DNA of 64,000 nt from Neckera pumila (Eukaryota; Streptophyta; Bryopsida; Hypnales; Neckeraceae). Below the pieces are notes generated by a model, which saw nothing but the letters and a program-made list of their open reading frames with translations, searched no databases and was not told the origin of the DNA. The stretch is from positions 6,030,065 through 6,094,064 of the forward strand of contig OZ018416.1 in assembly GCA_963969595.1 (NCBI GenBank), read 5' to 3'. The stretch's first letter is position 1; every line of letters starts with the position of its first letter. The translations under genes were made by a program, and so were the position numbers. Positions 22,818 through 40,640 of this stretch are shown here, in pieces.

Positions 22818-22899
22818 CCTCCCGCGATGTGAGGGCTCCGGCCCTCAGGCTTGGGCTCCACCTTCGCCTTTAGGTTAGGCCCCTCACATCGTTGGAGGC
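22818..22899. repeat. GC-rich inverted repeat
   Basis: GCCTCCCGCGATGTGAGGG (22818-22836) is matched inverted by CCCTCACATCGTTGGAGGC (22881-22899) with two mismatches. Local GC content is far above the surroundings. A further GAGGCCTCCCGC copy follows at about 22909. Confidence 0.55.
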
Positions 22900-22919
22900 C
22901 TTTGGGGGGAGGCCTCCCG

Positions 22920-23309
22920 CTATACTATAGTATGTATATAATAATTCTTTCTATCAAAAGAATTATTTGTTCTTATTTTTTGCCAAATGTTTGTTCTTAT
23001 TTTTTGCATCTATTTGAGTATTTTCCAATTGAAGGAGATGAAGCTTAGGGAGGCAAAATAGAGGGCCAAATATAGTCTTAGGCACATACTAAATGTCCAT
23101 ACAATGAAAATTTCACACTCAATAATTAATTGTCCACTGGTGTTCTTTGAAAATGCTCCAAAAATTCCACTTTTCAATATTGCAAAACTACACTTTGAAA
23201 AGGGCTTTGAAGCTCCAAGTTTCTTAGACACTAAGAGTGCACCAAATTCTACTTACAATGTAAAATAAGTCTTTTAAATGTTGTTTTTAGCCTTAATCTG
23301 GAACATTTT
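22920..23309. other. AT-rich intergenic DNA
   Basis: Contains a repeated TATCAAAAGAATTATTTGTT motif (22613 and 22952) and a doubled TTGTTCTTATTTTTTGC. No gene recognised. Confidence 0.4.
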
Positions 23310-23343
23310 GTCCAACAGGAAGATCATTTGGGGACGGAGGTAG
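23310..23343 (-). mobile_element. Stowaway MITE end fragment
   Basis: Read on the minus strand this is CTACCTCCGTCCCCAAATGA and then TCTTCC, the Stowaway-type terminal repeat, next to TA. It resembles the ends of the split element at 27478-28623. No partner end was found nearby, so it is called a solo end. Confidence 0.5.
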
Positions 23344-23762
23344 TATCATTTTTAAGTGACTAAGGTAATTAAACCTTTCATTGTTTGCCCTTTTTATTTA
23401 TGTCTAATTTATTTATCCATTGAAGTGTTACCAAAATAACCTCAAACTCCACTCACTTGAATGGCTCCTATTTTACAAATGGCACTTCATGCTTGTAAAG
23501 TAACAAACTTTTAATGAACGGTTTGGAGTCTTCCTCAAGGCGCTCCAAACATGCACGTACTAAGTACTTTGAAGTTACTTCCAATTTTGACTTTGAAAGT
23601 TCACAAGAAAATACGAAATACTTTCCATATTTTAATATAACTTTTTGAAAATTATTGATGTCCATTTGTCCATAGGGAAAAAAAACAATTAATTGTGATT
23701 TTTATTCCATCTATACAATATACACTAGCTTAGATGAATGGTAATAGCTCTTTTCTACCTAC

Positions 23763-23795
23763 CTTACACTAAATAGTGAAATGAGGTTGCCTCAC
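23763..23795 (+). repeat. One-arm remnant of the CACAAAATAGTG foldback family
   Basis: TTACACTAAATAGTGAAATG and AGGTTGCC match the arms of the elements at 5647 and 13940. No inverted partner was found within several hundred bases. Confidence 0.45.
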
Positions 23796-25510
23796 CCCAA
23801 GCAAGTAACTTTACAAACCATCAAAATCAATATATTTTTGGAGGTATTTAAATTTGTATACATGGAGGTTCATGAGTCCCAATTACAACAATACTTAGTT
23901 CAAATGTAGTGCATTCTTGCATAGAAACAATAAATATTTACATTAGCAAGGGAAGGTTGTAGACAAAGTGGACAGGTGGTGTTCTATAAAGTTGTCACGA
24001 TCATGGGAGTGGGTTTTGCGTTGGCCAATCTCTTGTGCACGAGACAAGCTCATAGTCTATTGCTTTTGGGTGTTTCCGTGACCACATTTTCATTAGTCTA
24101 CGGTCCACAATTATAGGTGCATCTATGTAGTTCGTTCAAGAAATTCATATTATATTCATACAAAGTTAGAAAAAATACAAAACCAATTTTGTTGATTTCC
24201 TAACCCAGTTTCTATCAAATGCACATCATTTGACAGTTTCTGTACACACTCCACATCAACAGATCCACAATAAGTGTTACATTTAGATACTTCTACCTTA
24301 AAGCTATAAAACATTGAGAATGCAATACAGAGTTCCGCCTGGCATTCCCCCCCCCCCCCCCCCCCCCCCCCCGTCCCCCCCCCCTATTTGCAATTTTTTT
24401 TGTAAATTTTACACAAAGGGGAGCAAACCCACTCATGTAAGTCCATGATGTCATGATTCCCAATAAGCAACCAGCCCACTTGAAATCATGGTCCGTTTGT
24501 AAAATAATTTAATTTTGTATCACAGTAACATGCTCAAAGATCTTGAATGAGTGCTGCCTCGGCCTGCCCTTGTGGTGCGTACTGGCAGGTGAGATCTAAA
24601 CAATCAAAGACCATATGAAGTCATGATTCCCAATAAGCAACATCATCAAGGGAAAGGAAAGGAAAAGGGAAAGGAAAAGGAAAACTCCTGCTGGCTGGCA
24701 TACAACCCGGGATGATAACTTAGTCTCCGAAACGGAAACCTCATTTGGGCTCCGGGATATTCTATCCATCGGGAACTGAAGGGAGGCTTGACCGAGATTC
24801 TTCAGTTTTGGCAAGTGGGCACATCACCAGTTGCGAAAGAGGTGATTGTCAACTACAGTAGTGTTTGGGAAAACCCCGTCCTTATAAGGTAGGAGGTTGT
24901 AAAAGCAACCCTCTCCTTCAAACCGACCCTAAAATGGATTGCAGGTGATCCTTGAATGAACCACTTTAGCTATTGAATGCATCAAGGAAAAATTAATTTT
25001 CTATTGCAAGAGCCAATCACTGACCTTGATTTCCTCAAATCACTTTAGAAGTTGCAAAGGGACAAATTTTGGAGACCTAGGTGTCACAAATAGGTACCTA
25101 CTACAAAAATCTTTGAAATTTCATAACTAACTCAAAAATGCTTCAAAAAATATGAAACCACTTGTGTTGCGTTTGGCATCTATTTTTCTTTCTCTGAAAA
25201 ATGAGCTAAAAATATTTCTGATCATGCAAACCTATGAAAAAGGCGAATCAGCCCTTAAAGGGTCACTTTTAGAGCCTCCTACCTTAATCTTAGTTGTCTT
25301 TGGCAAGTGTGCATTGGAAGAAGAAATCAATATGACTTGGGTGAAGTTGAACACAATAGGGTCCATCATGGTGGTGAGATGGCGTGCCCTACCGTGAGAG
25401 CTGCATGAAATGAAATTTCGGCCTCTCATTTTTGGTGCTTGATGGGATCCTTATTCCACTAATCCTTTCTTTTGCGTGCTAATAATATCCAATTTGGTTG
25501 TGTGAAATTT
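23796..25510. other. Intergenic DNA with poly-C tract and purine-rich repeat
   Basis: Holds a 26-nt poly-C run at 24347-24372 followed, after GT, by ten more C (to 24384), and a GGGAAAGGAAAA-type purine tract near 24651-24682. No gene was recognised; the 65- to 81-codon frames have no domains. Confidence 0.5.
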
Positions 25511-25587
25511 AGATTTTAACCCTTGAATGCCGAGTTACTCGCTATGGAAATCATCCTTTTGGGGTTTTGTGTGAATCATTTGCTTAA

Positions 25588-26524
25588 CCCTTGAAGGAAC
25601 GAGGGTGTTTTTCATGAGAAATTGTCTAAATTGTCATTTTTAGTGCATTACCTAAAATTGAAAAAATATATATTTTTTTGAAATTCAACCGTACAAAAGT
25701 GTACTAGATTACTATAACAATGTATTGAAAAAACTTCAGCCCATTTGATTGAGTAGATTGAAAGATTAATAATGTTTGAAGTAAAAATTTATTTTTCTAT
25801 TTTGTCGAAACAGGGTCAACAAACTTTGAGCCCCCAAGAATCAATTTTTGTGCTTGATGAATATGAGACTCTCGACTATTGAGTTCTAAATCTTGTTAGG
25901 TAAACTCTTAGAAAATTTCAAAAACAAATATAGAGTCTAGCTTACTCTGAATCATCTTGCAATGCAAGGAAGTTGCGGGGGAAGTTGAGTAAATTGGCAA
26001 CATACTAGTTATTTTTTGATGATTTCTTATACTATGAGGAAATCTTTTATTTGAAATCCAAATGGTAAAACAATTAAAGACAACTAATAGGTGGGAAAAA
26101 TTCCAAAAACTTTGACTTCACAAATTGGAAGATAATAGGGTATTAAAATAGAAGAAAATATTTTTTCTTGAAATTGCCCCAATATAGCTAACAAAGTTTG
26201 ATGCAGCATAGAATTTGATTTGAAAACTCATTTTTTTTAAACTTATGCCATGTTTTATTAGTTACATACATGCCAAATTTCAAATGTTGATGGGCTTTTT
26301 AGCAAATTATGCCCCAAAGATGTCCAAATTGCTCAAATTGCCTAAAATTTTTTAGGTACAACTATTGATAATTGTTGATATATACATTCGATTAGAAAAA
26401 AAATGATATTTCCACTAAGGGGAGATGTTTACACATTGTGTTATAATTCCAACCAAGACTGACTTTGTATTACCCTACCTAAGTTTTCAAGTGTCCTATA
26501 AATTGACACTTGGTCCTTTAGGGG
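25588..26524 (+). mobile_element. TTAA-family element, subfamily D, copy 1
   Basis: A 937-bp element starting CCCTTGAAGGAAC after TTAA (25584-25587) and ending GGTCCTTTAGGGG, followed by a mutated target TTTG. A CATTTTTAG block near the left end occupies the position of the conserved GCCATTT block of subfamily A. A partial extra start (TTAACCCTTGAATGCC) lies just upstream at 25513. No transposase frame is present. Confidence 0.65.
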
Positions 26525-26689
26525 TTTGAAAAACTCAAAAGTATTCATTGGAGTTTAACTACTATGCAAAACTTCCCTCTTCCACACAAAATTGCAAAGA
26601 TGAATATCTACTTCTATCTTACATAGAAAGATTTTTTGTCATCCATTGGACAATTTTAACCCGCCATGTCTTTACAAGGTTATTTTTAT

Positions 26690-26860
26690 TTTTGATAACA
26701 ATTGGAAACCATTGTATTAAGAGAAAAAAGTAAACGCCAAGCCAGAGGCTGGACAAATGAAGAGAACAAGAGAAAATGTAGAGAAGATGAGCAATACAAG
26801 AAAACAAGAAACTAAATGAACAAACAAAGAGGGGGACCCTCTTTGTTCCACCTAATAGAA
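26690..26860 (-). mobile_element. LINE/SINE 3'-tail repeat (family F), inverted
   Basis: Reads ACAATTGGAAACCATTGTAT, then an A-rich tract, CCAAGCCAGAGGCTGGACAA and ATGAAGAGAACAAGAG. This is the reverse complement of the family F consensus. A palindromic GGGGGACCCTC follows at about 26831. Confidence 0.55.
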
Positions 26861-27149
26861 TAACCAACTCTAGTAGCAAGGACCGGGGATTGTAATCAAA
26901 TATTAGAGAACTTGGTCCAAATCCTATATGAATGCTGAGGACTACGTCTAGAAGCAAGGTCCATTTTAAGAGCAGCAGCCCGCCTCAAGTCAAGAAGAGC
27001 ACTCCATAAATTTGCGTGGAGAAGGATGGTAGGCCAACGATCTTGGGCAAAAACCATATAGTAGTTTGAATTTTTTGAAGTCAATAACCAAATTATGTTA
27101 GAAATTGGTGTAGATTAAGGATAGTATGCTTCTAAAATGGTAGATAGAA

Positions 27150-27395
27150 ACTTTTGGGATTCACAAAAATGCTCATATTAGAGTTTGGAAATTAATCTTG
27201 GGAGGTTTAACTTCTTGAAATATTTTTCAATAAAATTTCCTTGAAAGACAAATTGAAGTGGCATTTAACTAATGTCATTTCATATTTTTGGAAGTTGTGT
27301 ATAATTGTTTATGAAGTTTGAAGTTGAAATGCAGTGGTCACTAAAGCATCTACCTTATGAAATGTACACTATTTAAACATTTCTGGTGCAACAAA
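27150..27395 (-). repeat. Dispersed repeat G, copy 2
   Basis: Inverted match to 10216-10500 (TTTGGAAATTAAT, GGGAGGTTTAACTTCTT, GTCACTAAAGCATCTACC). It lies just left of the Stowaway element. Confidence 0.5.
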
Positions 27396-27477
27396 AAAAC
27401 AAAATGTACATACAATGTAAATTTCAAGACGTGAATACTTTTAAAGCCCGAATGCTTTATGGACCTCCTACTTGATA

Positions 27478-28623
27478 CTCCCTCTGACCCAAAATGATCT
27501 TCTAGTTGAACAAAGTGTTAGGGATTAACCCCTAAAGGACCAACATGCGTTTTTTGGCCGTATAGAAATTTTGGGCAGGTACTTGTGACTAGAGATATCC
27601 ATATTTGAGGCTGAAATTTTAATAGAAGGTGGGGGCGAGGAATATCTTCATGTGTACCAAGTTTCATGACATTTTGAAATATGAGTCAAAGGTTGTGACC
27701 TAATATGTTGCTTTTTTTCGTAACTGGGCAGTTTGGGCAGATCAGAAAAAATCATTTTTTCCGGAATTTTTTTTTTGAAATTGGTTCTCTACATTTATAT
27801 ATACTTAAAAAGCTTTCAGTCATTCCATTTCAATCAATGAGTCAAAAGTTATGACGGTTTTTGGTTTGCGGGCAGTTATGGACTGTCTACTCTATAAAAA
27901 TCTTTAAAGTCGTTTATTTAACTCAATTTTCAATATTTTTGGAAAAAAAAAAATCCTAGGATGTGAATTGATTATTACAACATTACTACCGTTGGGATTG
28001 GTATTTTTAAATTCCATGATTAAAATTTTAACAATTTAGTATTTTGAATCATTTCTACTTCTTTCTACTTACTATTTTTTTCCTATATGTTGTACAATTC
28101 CAAATGATGTGAAATTTTTCAAGCATATAGACAACTTGTTTAGGAAACTGAATTCAAAGAAGCACCACCTTTTTTGGCATTTTTTCACTGAAAAGTGAGC
28201 TTGCAAAGTGCAGCTGCCCGGTTTTTCGCAGGATTGAAAAAATGGTTTTCAAGACTTTGAATGCTTATATCTTATGATCCACACGGTGGAATTTTCTGAA
28301 ATTTTTACCACATGTTTTCAAAACATCATACTACAAGATCCTACGGTTACATGTGTCAAAAATTGTTTTTTTCCAAAAATTTGGTAGTTGTATTAGAAAT
28401 GGCAGTTTTGGAGCGTTTTTGGTGAGAACATAGTCATGAAACTTTAGGGGTTAAGATTGAAAATAACATTGATTCAATCCATTCTAAGTATTTCAAGGAA
28501 GTTGTTATTCATTCACTGAATCTTCAAGAACAAAAATGATCATTTTCTAGCAACCAAAAGATCATTTTGGGGCAAAGATCATTAAGGCGGAGCAATTGGA
28601 AGACCATTTCAGAGCGAAGGGAG
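27478..28623. mobile_element. Stowaway MITE split by a TTAA element
   Basis: The left end CTCCCTCTGACCCAAAATGA (27478) and the inverted right end (CATTTCAGAGCGAAGGGAG, ending 28623) are Stowaway-type terminal repeats. TA lies on both sides (27476-27477 and 28624-28625). The 912-bp subfamily A element at 27539-28450 lies inside. Removing it with one TTAA leaves a Stowaway of about 230 bp, a normal size. Stowaway elements are Tc1/mariner-type MITEs. Confidence 0.8.
27539..28450 (+). mobile_element. TTAA-family element, subfamily A, copy 3 (nested)
   Basis: A 912-bp element with exact TTAA on both sides (27535-27538 and 28451-28454). It starts CCCCTAAAGGACC and ends AACTTTAGGGG. The block AGAAATGGCAGTTTT (28395-28409) lies 41 bp from the right end and GATCCTACGGTTACATG further in. 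It is oriented opposite to copies 1 and 2. Nesting inside the Stowaway shows that it inserted later than that element. Confidence 0.85.
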
Positions 28624-28625
28624 TA

Positions 28626-29728
28626 CAAAAATCATGCCCTTTGGCGGAGGTATTTTCACAGGAGTTGTTGGGAAGATCAAATCGATTTAGGTTCTTGCTA
28701 CGGTTTGGTTGCCATGACCAAAATTATGAGTCTTCCTACATCTCCAAGCAATGCAACACTACTTCAAAAAATGATTGATATTTCCACATTTTTTTCAATA
28801 ATTCCACTGCAGTGATGACAGGTACCATAATCCACACTAATTGCAGTTGTTTCATGTAGTCACTTGATATCTTATTAGCCAATTGTCTTGTTTAAATCAG
28901 AATGACTTTTTTAAGTTTGTGAAATAACCCTTCGTTCATGCACTTGATTGATGGAGTGATTGAGAGGTTCTAACATACTGTCAGGGGTGAACACTCCTAA
29001 AAACCGTGAGATTGTATGCACACATTCCCACAGAGCAACTGCACTCCTTGCCTTTTTCCATCCCGAGATGTCTGTTGCAACAAATAAGTTATATAAAGAA
29101 TTAGAGCAACAATAGCATCCCATCCCGAACTCCCAAGTAACGTTATTGATTGACGTATTTCCCTGCAGCAGTGCAGCTTGTCTTCTATTCTAAGGACCCA
29201 CATCAGCAGTCCTAATGTTTTTTTGTCACAGCATCATTTTCCCAGAAAACACGAGGTAAAGAAAGCTTTTGACCGAGTTTCAGGCATCTCCGGAGATCCC
29301 AAGTCACACCTTGTATACCATTTTCGTTCGGTTCTCTCCTCACTTTCTGTTGATGGTGTCATGTTGTAATCTAAACTTCGGCTACAGCTCCCGTAGCCTG
29401 TGGCCAAGATTGAAGCATCTACAAAGTACAAACTTATCCTCACCGTAAAGCAATCAGACAAAGTTGAAGCAGAGAGAGAGATTTTTGAAATCATCAGACA
29501 CTGTACCAACTCCGGCTGCAAGCACTTATATACTGTAGAATGTTCCGCGTCAGACAAGGCTCAAAAGTTCAGGATTCAAAAATTTCAAATCTGTTTTGGT
29601 ATATTGGCATATCACGCCATACTTCGTCAATCCCTTGCATCCATACGGTCCATACCCTTCTTCGTTGATCTGAATATGAAGCTCAAGCTCGGGGTTGAGT
29701 AGATGTTACAACTTTCCCTACCAACAGT
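28626..29728. other. Unresolved region upstream of the RecQ gene
   Basis: Medium-length open frames occur on both strands (for example plus 29400-29702, minus 29234-29557), with plausible splice sites but no recognisable domain. It could hold 3' exons of the possible minus-strand gene described at 30825-30936, or decayed sequence. I could not decide strand or product. Confidence 0.3.
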
Positions 29729-29733
29729 CATTA

Positions 29734-30114
29734 GGGGTAGTCACAGCAAGTTCAGAGCCGTAGTGAACAATAGAGATTCAATAGTGTAAACCAATGAGAA
29801 GCCATGTTTTTTGAACATGCCGTGACCACCCCCTTCATTGACTGGTGAGAACAATGAATAATGGATAATGGAGTCACTTACCGGTTGGACGGAGGTAATT
29901 GACAGGACTCCCGGAGCCAATAAAGAGGAAGCAAAGGAATATTTTTAGCGTGCTGTTGATTGTGCACCTTCAACCTTCACCTCCAGAGGTTGAGGTTGAG
30001 GGTGAACAAACAATAGCACGCCAAGAATAGTCCGGCCAAAGGAAGCCAACCCTACGCCACCATGGCATGAATATTCATTGTTCATTGCGGCTCTGAACTT
30101 GATGTGACTACCCC
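29734..30114. mobile_element. 381-bp inverted-repeat element
   Basis: The left arm starting GGGGTAGTCACAGCAAG (29734-29770) is matched inverted by the right arm ending CTTGATGTGACTACCCC (30077-30114) over about 37 bp with few mismatches. The left flank is TTA; the right flank reads TATTA, so a TTA-type duplication is possible but imperfect. A second hairpin (29948-30021, GCGTGCT..AGCACGC) lies inside. No coding capacity. It interrupts a minus-strand open frame running down from 30261. Confidence 0.65.
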
Positions 30115-30824
30115 TATTAAGGAATATTTTCATTGGGATATCCATGTGCCTTGCGAGAAGTCTCCAGCAATCGGGCAATTTTTGTTTTTTAAGGCATCTG
30201 CGAATACAAAGGCGATTGGTGAAGTTGGTGTCATCTGGTAGTTTCTCATACATTTCGTACCCTGCAATATTCAATAAAAACAGATATGCAAATACCATAT
30301 ATTTCATGAAATGAGAGCCAGCTCCGTAAGAAACGCATCTAACAAAGCCATCTACTTGTATCTACCTATTTTGGATAGTATCTGCCTTGAATCTTTGAAT
30401 CAATTAGGTCTAAAATACAGTGATGCCATAATACATTATGTTATACAGCTTGAGGTCATGAATCACACGATTTCAGGCCTGAGTTCATGGCAGCACTCAG
30501 GCTATGTTCTCGCTCACGTTCAGCTTTAGCAAGTATTTTCCTGGTCATTTTCCACGAGACTGTTTCATTCTCACCACTCCTTAAGAGCAGTACAAGAGGA
30601 ATAAAACCGCCATTTCAAATTGGTCCTATAATAGGGAACTGCATATAATGTAATCCATTCTCTGAATCATTCGGTGTTCAAAACCTTAACGACCGGATTT
30701 TTTTACACCAACAAATCTCGTATGTGAGGCTGAAAACGAAGACTCACTGTTCTTATGTAAGGAGATATGCTGTGTCATTGTTATTAGAATAATTGTGACT
30801 AAGAATTGGTCTGAAGTTACTTAC

Positions 30825-30936
30825 TTTCAGATCCTTCTCTGAGTTCGTCTCTATATGGAGCTTAACATCGCCTCGTTCTTCCTCAATGCCCCATTTGTCT
30901 TGCTTCAAGTGGTGGTCCACCGGGTCCCAATCCACC
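30825..30936 (-). CDS. Possible internal exon of an unidentified minus-strand gene
   Basis: On the minus strand, CTCTTACAG precedes 30936 and GTAAGT follows 30825. The 112 bp between give 37 codons rich in charged residues (VDWDPVDHHLKQDKWG, then EEERGDVKLHIE). The family was not recognised. Another open stretch with a good acceptor (TATTGCAG) runs from 30261 down to the inverted-repeat element at 30114. Two more stop-free stretches near 31290-31490 and 31208-31300 look protein-like but contain a TGA or need a frameshift. Together this suggests a minus-strand gene or pseudogene diverging from the RecQ gene, but a full exon chain could not be built. Confidence 0.3.
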
Positions 30937-32117
30937 CTGTAAGAGACCCATTCAATTATAAAAGGCACTGTAGTTTTATAATTGAGCTCAATCAATGCCT
31001 TCTTTTTCCCGCACACATAAGCAAAATTAAGTTAAGAGAGGAATTTCTAGAACACCAATTCTGTACTCAGGTTCAATAGACAGTATCCAACAGGGGTGAT
31101 GACCTTCAAATAGTTTCAAGAACACTCAAAAACCTCAATCAAGGTATGCAAGTTCTTATAGAATGTGATGGAATTAGACCCACAGTAGTAAATGTTACGA
31201 AGAACTAAGCCTCCTTCCAGCCGAATTTCTTTAGTAACTGCATCCACATATCACCAGCTTCAATTACAGAGCACTCAACAAATGTACGACCACGAAACTC
31301 ACACCATCAGTCATGCATTCTGCGATGATACACAAAATCTCTTCAGGTGAAACTATTCAAGCTAATCGGCCTTCCTGCACCTCACATGCTGCTTGCTCAA
31401 GACAAGGTGTAATGACTACAGATAGTGACTGGAATGGCCTTATAGCTTTGCAGATGGTGCCCAACTTATAATCATTTGGAGAAAATCCAGTCGCAAAGAG
31501 AGTCTAGAACATCTAACCGTGTTACAATTGGCAATTACAATTGGCAGGGTTTAAGATTTCTAGAATACCTCTGAAGGATTCTCTGCTATGTAGCGAATGT
31601 ATATTACAATCATGCACAAACCTTAAAACAATTTTCCGTAGTTTGTTTCATAGGAAGAAAAATGACATTGGCATCTAACCCAAGTCATATTTGAGATGGT
31701 AAATGCAACTGTCCAGGATGCACATCAAAACAGCTCACATGCTAAGCTCCGAAACTCGAAAGCTAATGCGTCAACTAGAAGTAGAGGCCGAGATCAATCT
31801 AGTACAGTATTAAAATTCCAACGATTGCCCACACAAAACCCTAAACCCAACTCGAATAGTCAGCACAAGTGCATGTCTGAAGTTGAGATTGGCAACGGCT
31901 CAAATGATTGATTCCCGGCGCATTTTCAACAACACGAAATAAGAGGAAGAATACCTGAGAGTCCACTGCTAATACGCCAAGACTCCAGTGTCGATGTCCA
32001 GAATTCAAGTGCTGTGATGTCAAATTGGCGTGAAAAGCTTGCATGAAACTTGGCCTAGGACTGCAAACTGAAGGTTGCCTCGAAATCTCCCCCAAAATCA
32101 CGATTCACAGAGCGGCA

Positions 32118-32135
32118 AAGGGTTTAGGGTTTTAC
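32118..32135. promoter_or_regulatory. Telo-box-like motif between divergent transcription units
   Basis: GGGTTTAGGGTTTT on the plus strand (AAACCCTAAACCC on the minus) lies about 620 bp upstream of the RecQ start codon. In plants, AAACCCTAA telo-boxes are common near starts of housekeeping and replication genes. Its orientation and place would also fit the 5' region of a minus-strand gene. The role is inferred from position and motif only. Confidence 0.45.
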
Positions 32136-32749
32136 GGTATAGCCACTGATGCCGTCCTGTCACCGTGCGTTCCCCATTGACCGTGAGCAGGGTTTTACGT
32201 TGCTTCGTGCTAATGCCATTTGTGCAGAGATGATGTGGTTGTCGTCTTTGTTGTAGAATGTGATGCTTCTTGGTCAACGGACCTAAGTTTCGTTTGATTC
32301 TGGCTGAGGATTTGTGTTTCGTATTTGCTGCGCTGCCTTCGTACTCGGGTGCCGTTCGCGTTTGAATTGCCAGCTTTGGAAGTTTTTCCAGGTGTGTTAG
32401 ATTCTAGGAATTTAATGCGATCATCTGCATTTATGGTTGCCGGTGCTGCATTGGCTTTTACTCCAAGGGAGACGAAATTTAGGACTTCTGATAAAGCGCC
32501 AAGACTGTAGTTCAGTGGAGATTAATCTACAGTGTAGCTAACTTAGCGTGCGTTTTTGCAGCTGCGGGTTTTAATAGGGCTAGTTTTTTTGTTTTCGGTT
32601 GGGAAATCCTAATCCCTTTGCCCCTCTGCCTGTGCTGGTATCCACATAATTAGGGGTTTTGTTGGGTCACAAAGGATGGTGTAGAGAAGAAATTGATCCT
32701 CCTGCTGCCAGAAATTACAGCTGCTGTCGTTGATCATATATTGGCAGCG

Positions 32750-40082
<7,333 letters not shown>

Positions 40083-40549
40083 GGAGAACCCTTCTATCCA
40101 TCTCAAGTGTGGTGAAAATAGCACGTTTGCTCAAGTCTCGCTTTGTGGGACGTGACGCCACTCCGAAATGGGCTGAAGACTACAAGACGTCAGTCATTCA
40201 TTGTCTGATGGAAATGTCACAAAATTCTTGTGGAGGAGACTGATAAATTAGTCATGCTTGAAGGCACTGGAAAACACTAATATGTGGGCGTCCTCTCACC
40301 CCAACTTGTCATTTTTGTCAATATGGCAAGATTTTTCACCTGAGCGCACTGCGGAACGAGATACAGGAACACCAGAAACTCTCTAATATGAGAAGCTTTC
40401 TTACTAGTGAGCTATTATCAAGTGTTTCATTTTGGTTGCACGTACAGAGCTGGCACCCAGTAGCAAACCAAATTATAACCTCAAAAGCAGGACTGCATTC
40501 ACGACCTGCGGATGGGGAATTTTCGAGATGTAATTATTGATTTTGATTT
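40083..40549. other. 3' flank of the RecQ gene
   Basis: Expected to hold the 3' UTR. No clear single AATAAA signal could be assigned. Confidence 0.4.
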
Positions 40550-40640
40550 AATTTTAGTTTTTTTGGACACAAATGAAAAGAAGATTTCATTGCCAAAAAC
40601 AAGTACAAACCAGGCCCAAGGCTCAAAACAGAAGTGCGTT
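40550..40640 (-). mobile_element. LINE/SINE 3'-tail repeat (family F), inverted
   Basis: Reads ACACAAATGAAAAGAAGATT, TCATTGCCAAAAACAAGTAC and CCAGGCCCAAGGCTC, a diverged reverse-complement match to family F. It lies within about 500 bp of the RecQ stop codon. Confidence 0.4.

Noticed and set aside
32325..32510. 61-codon plus-strand frame upstream of RecQ
   Set aside because: It lies in the likely 5' region, has no domain, and does not join in phase to exon 1, which has an upstream in-frame stop at 32651.
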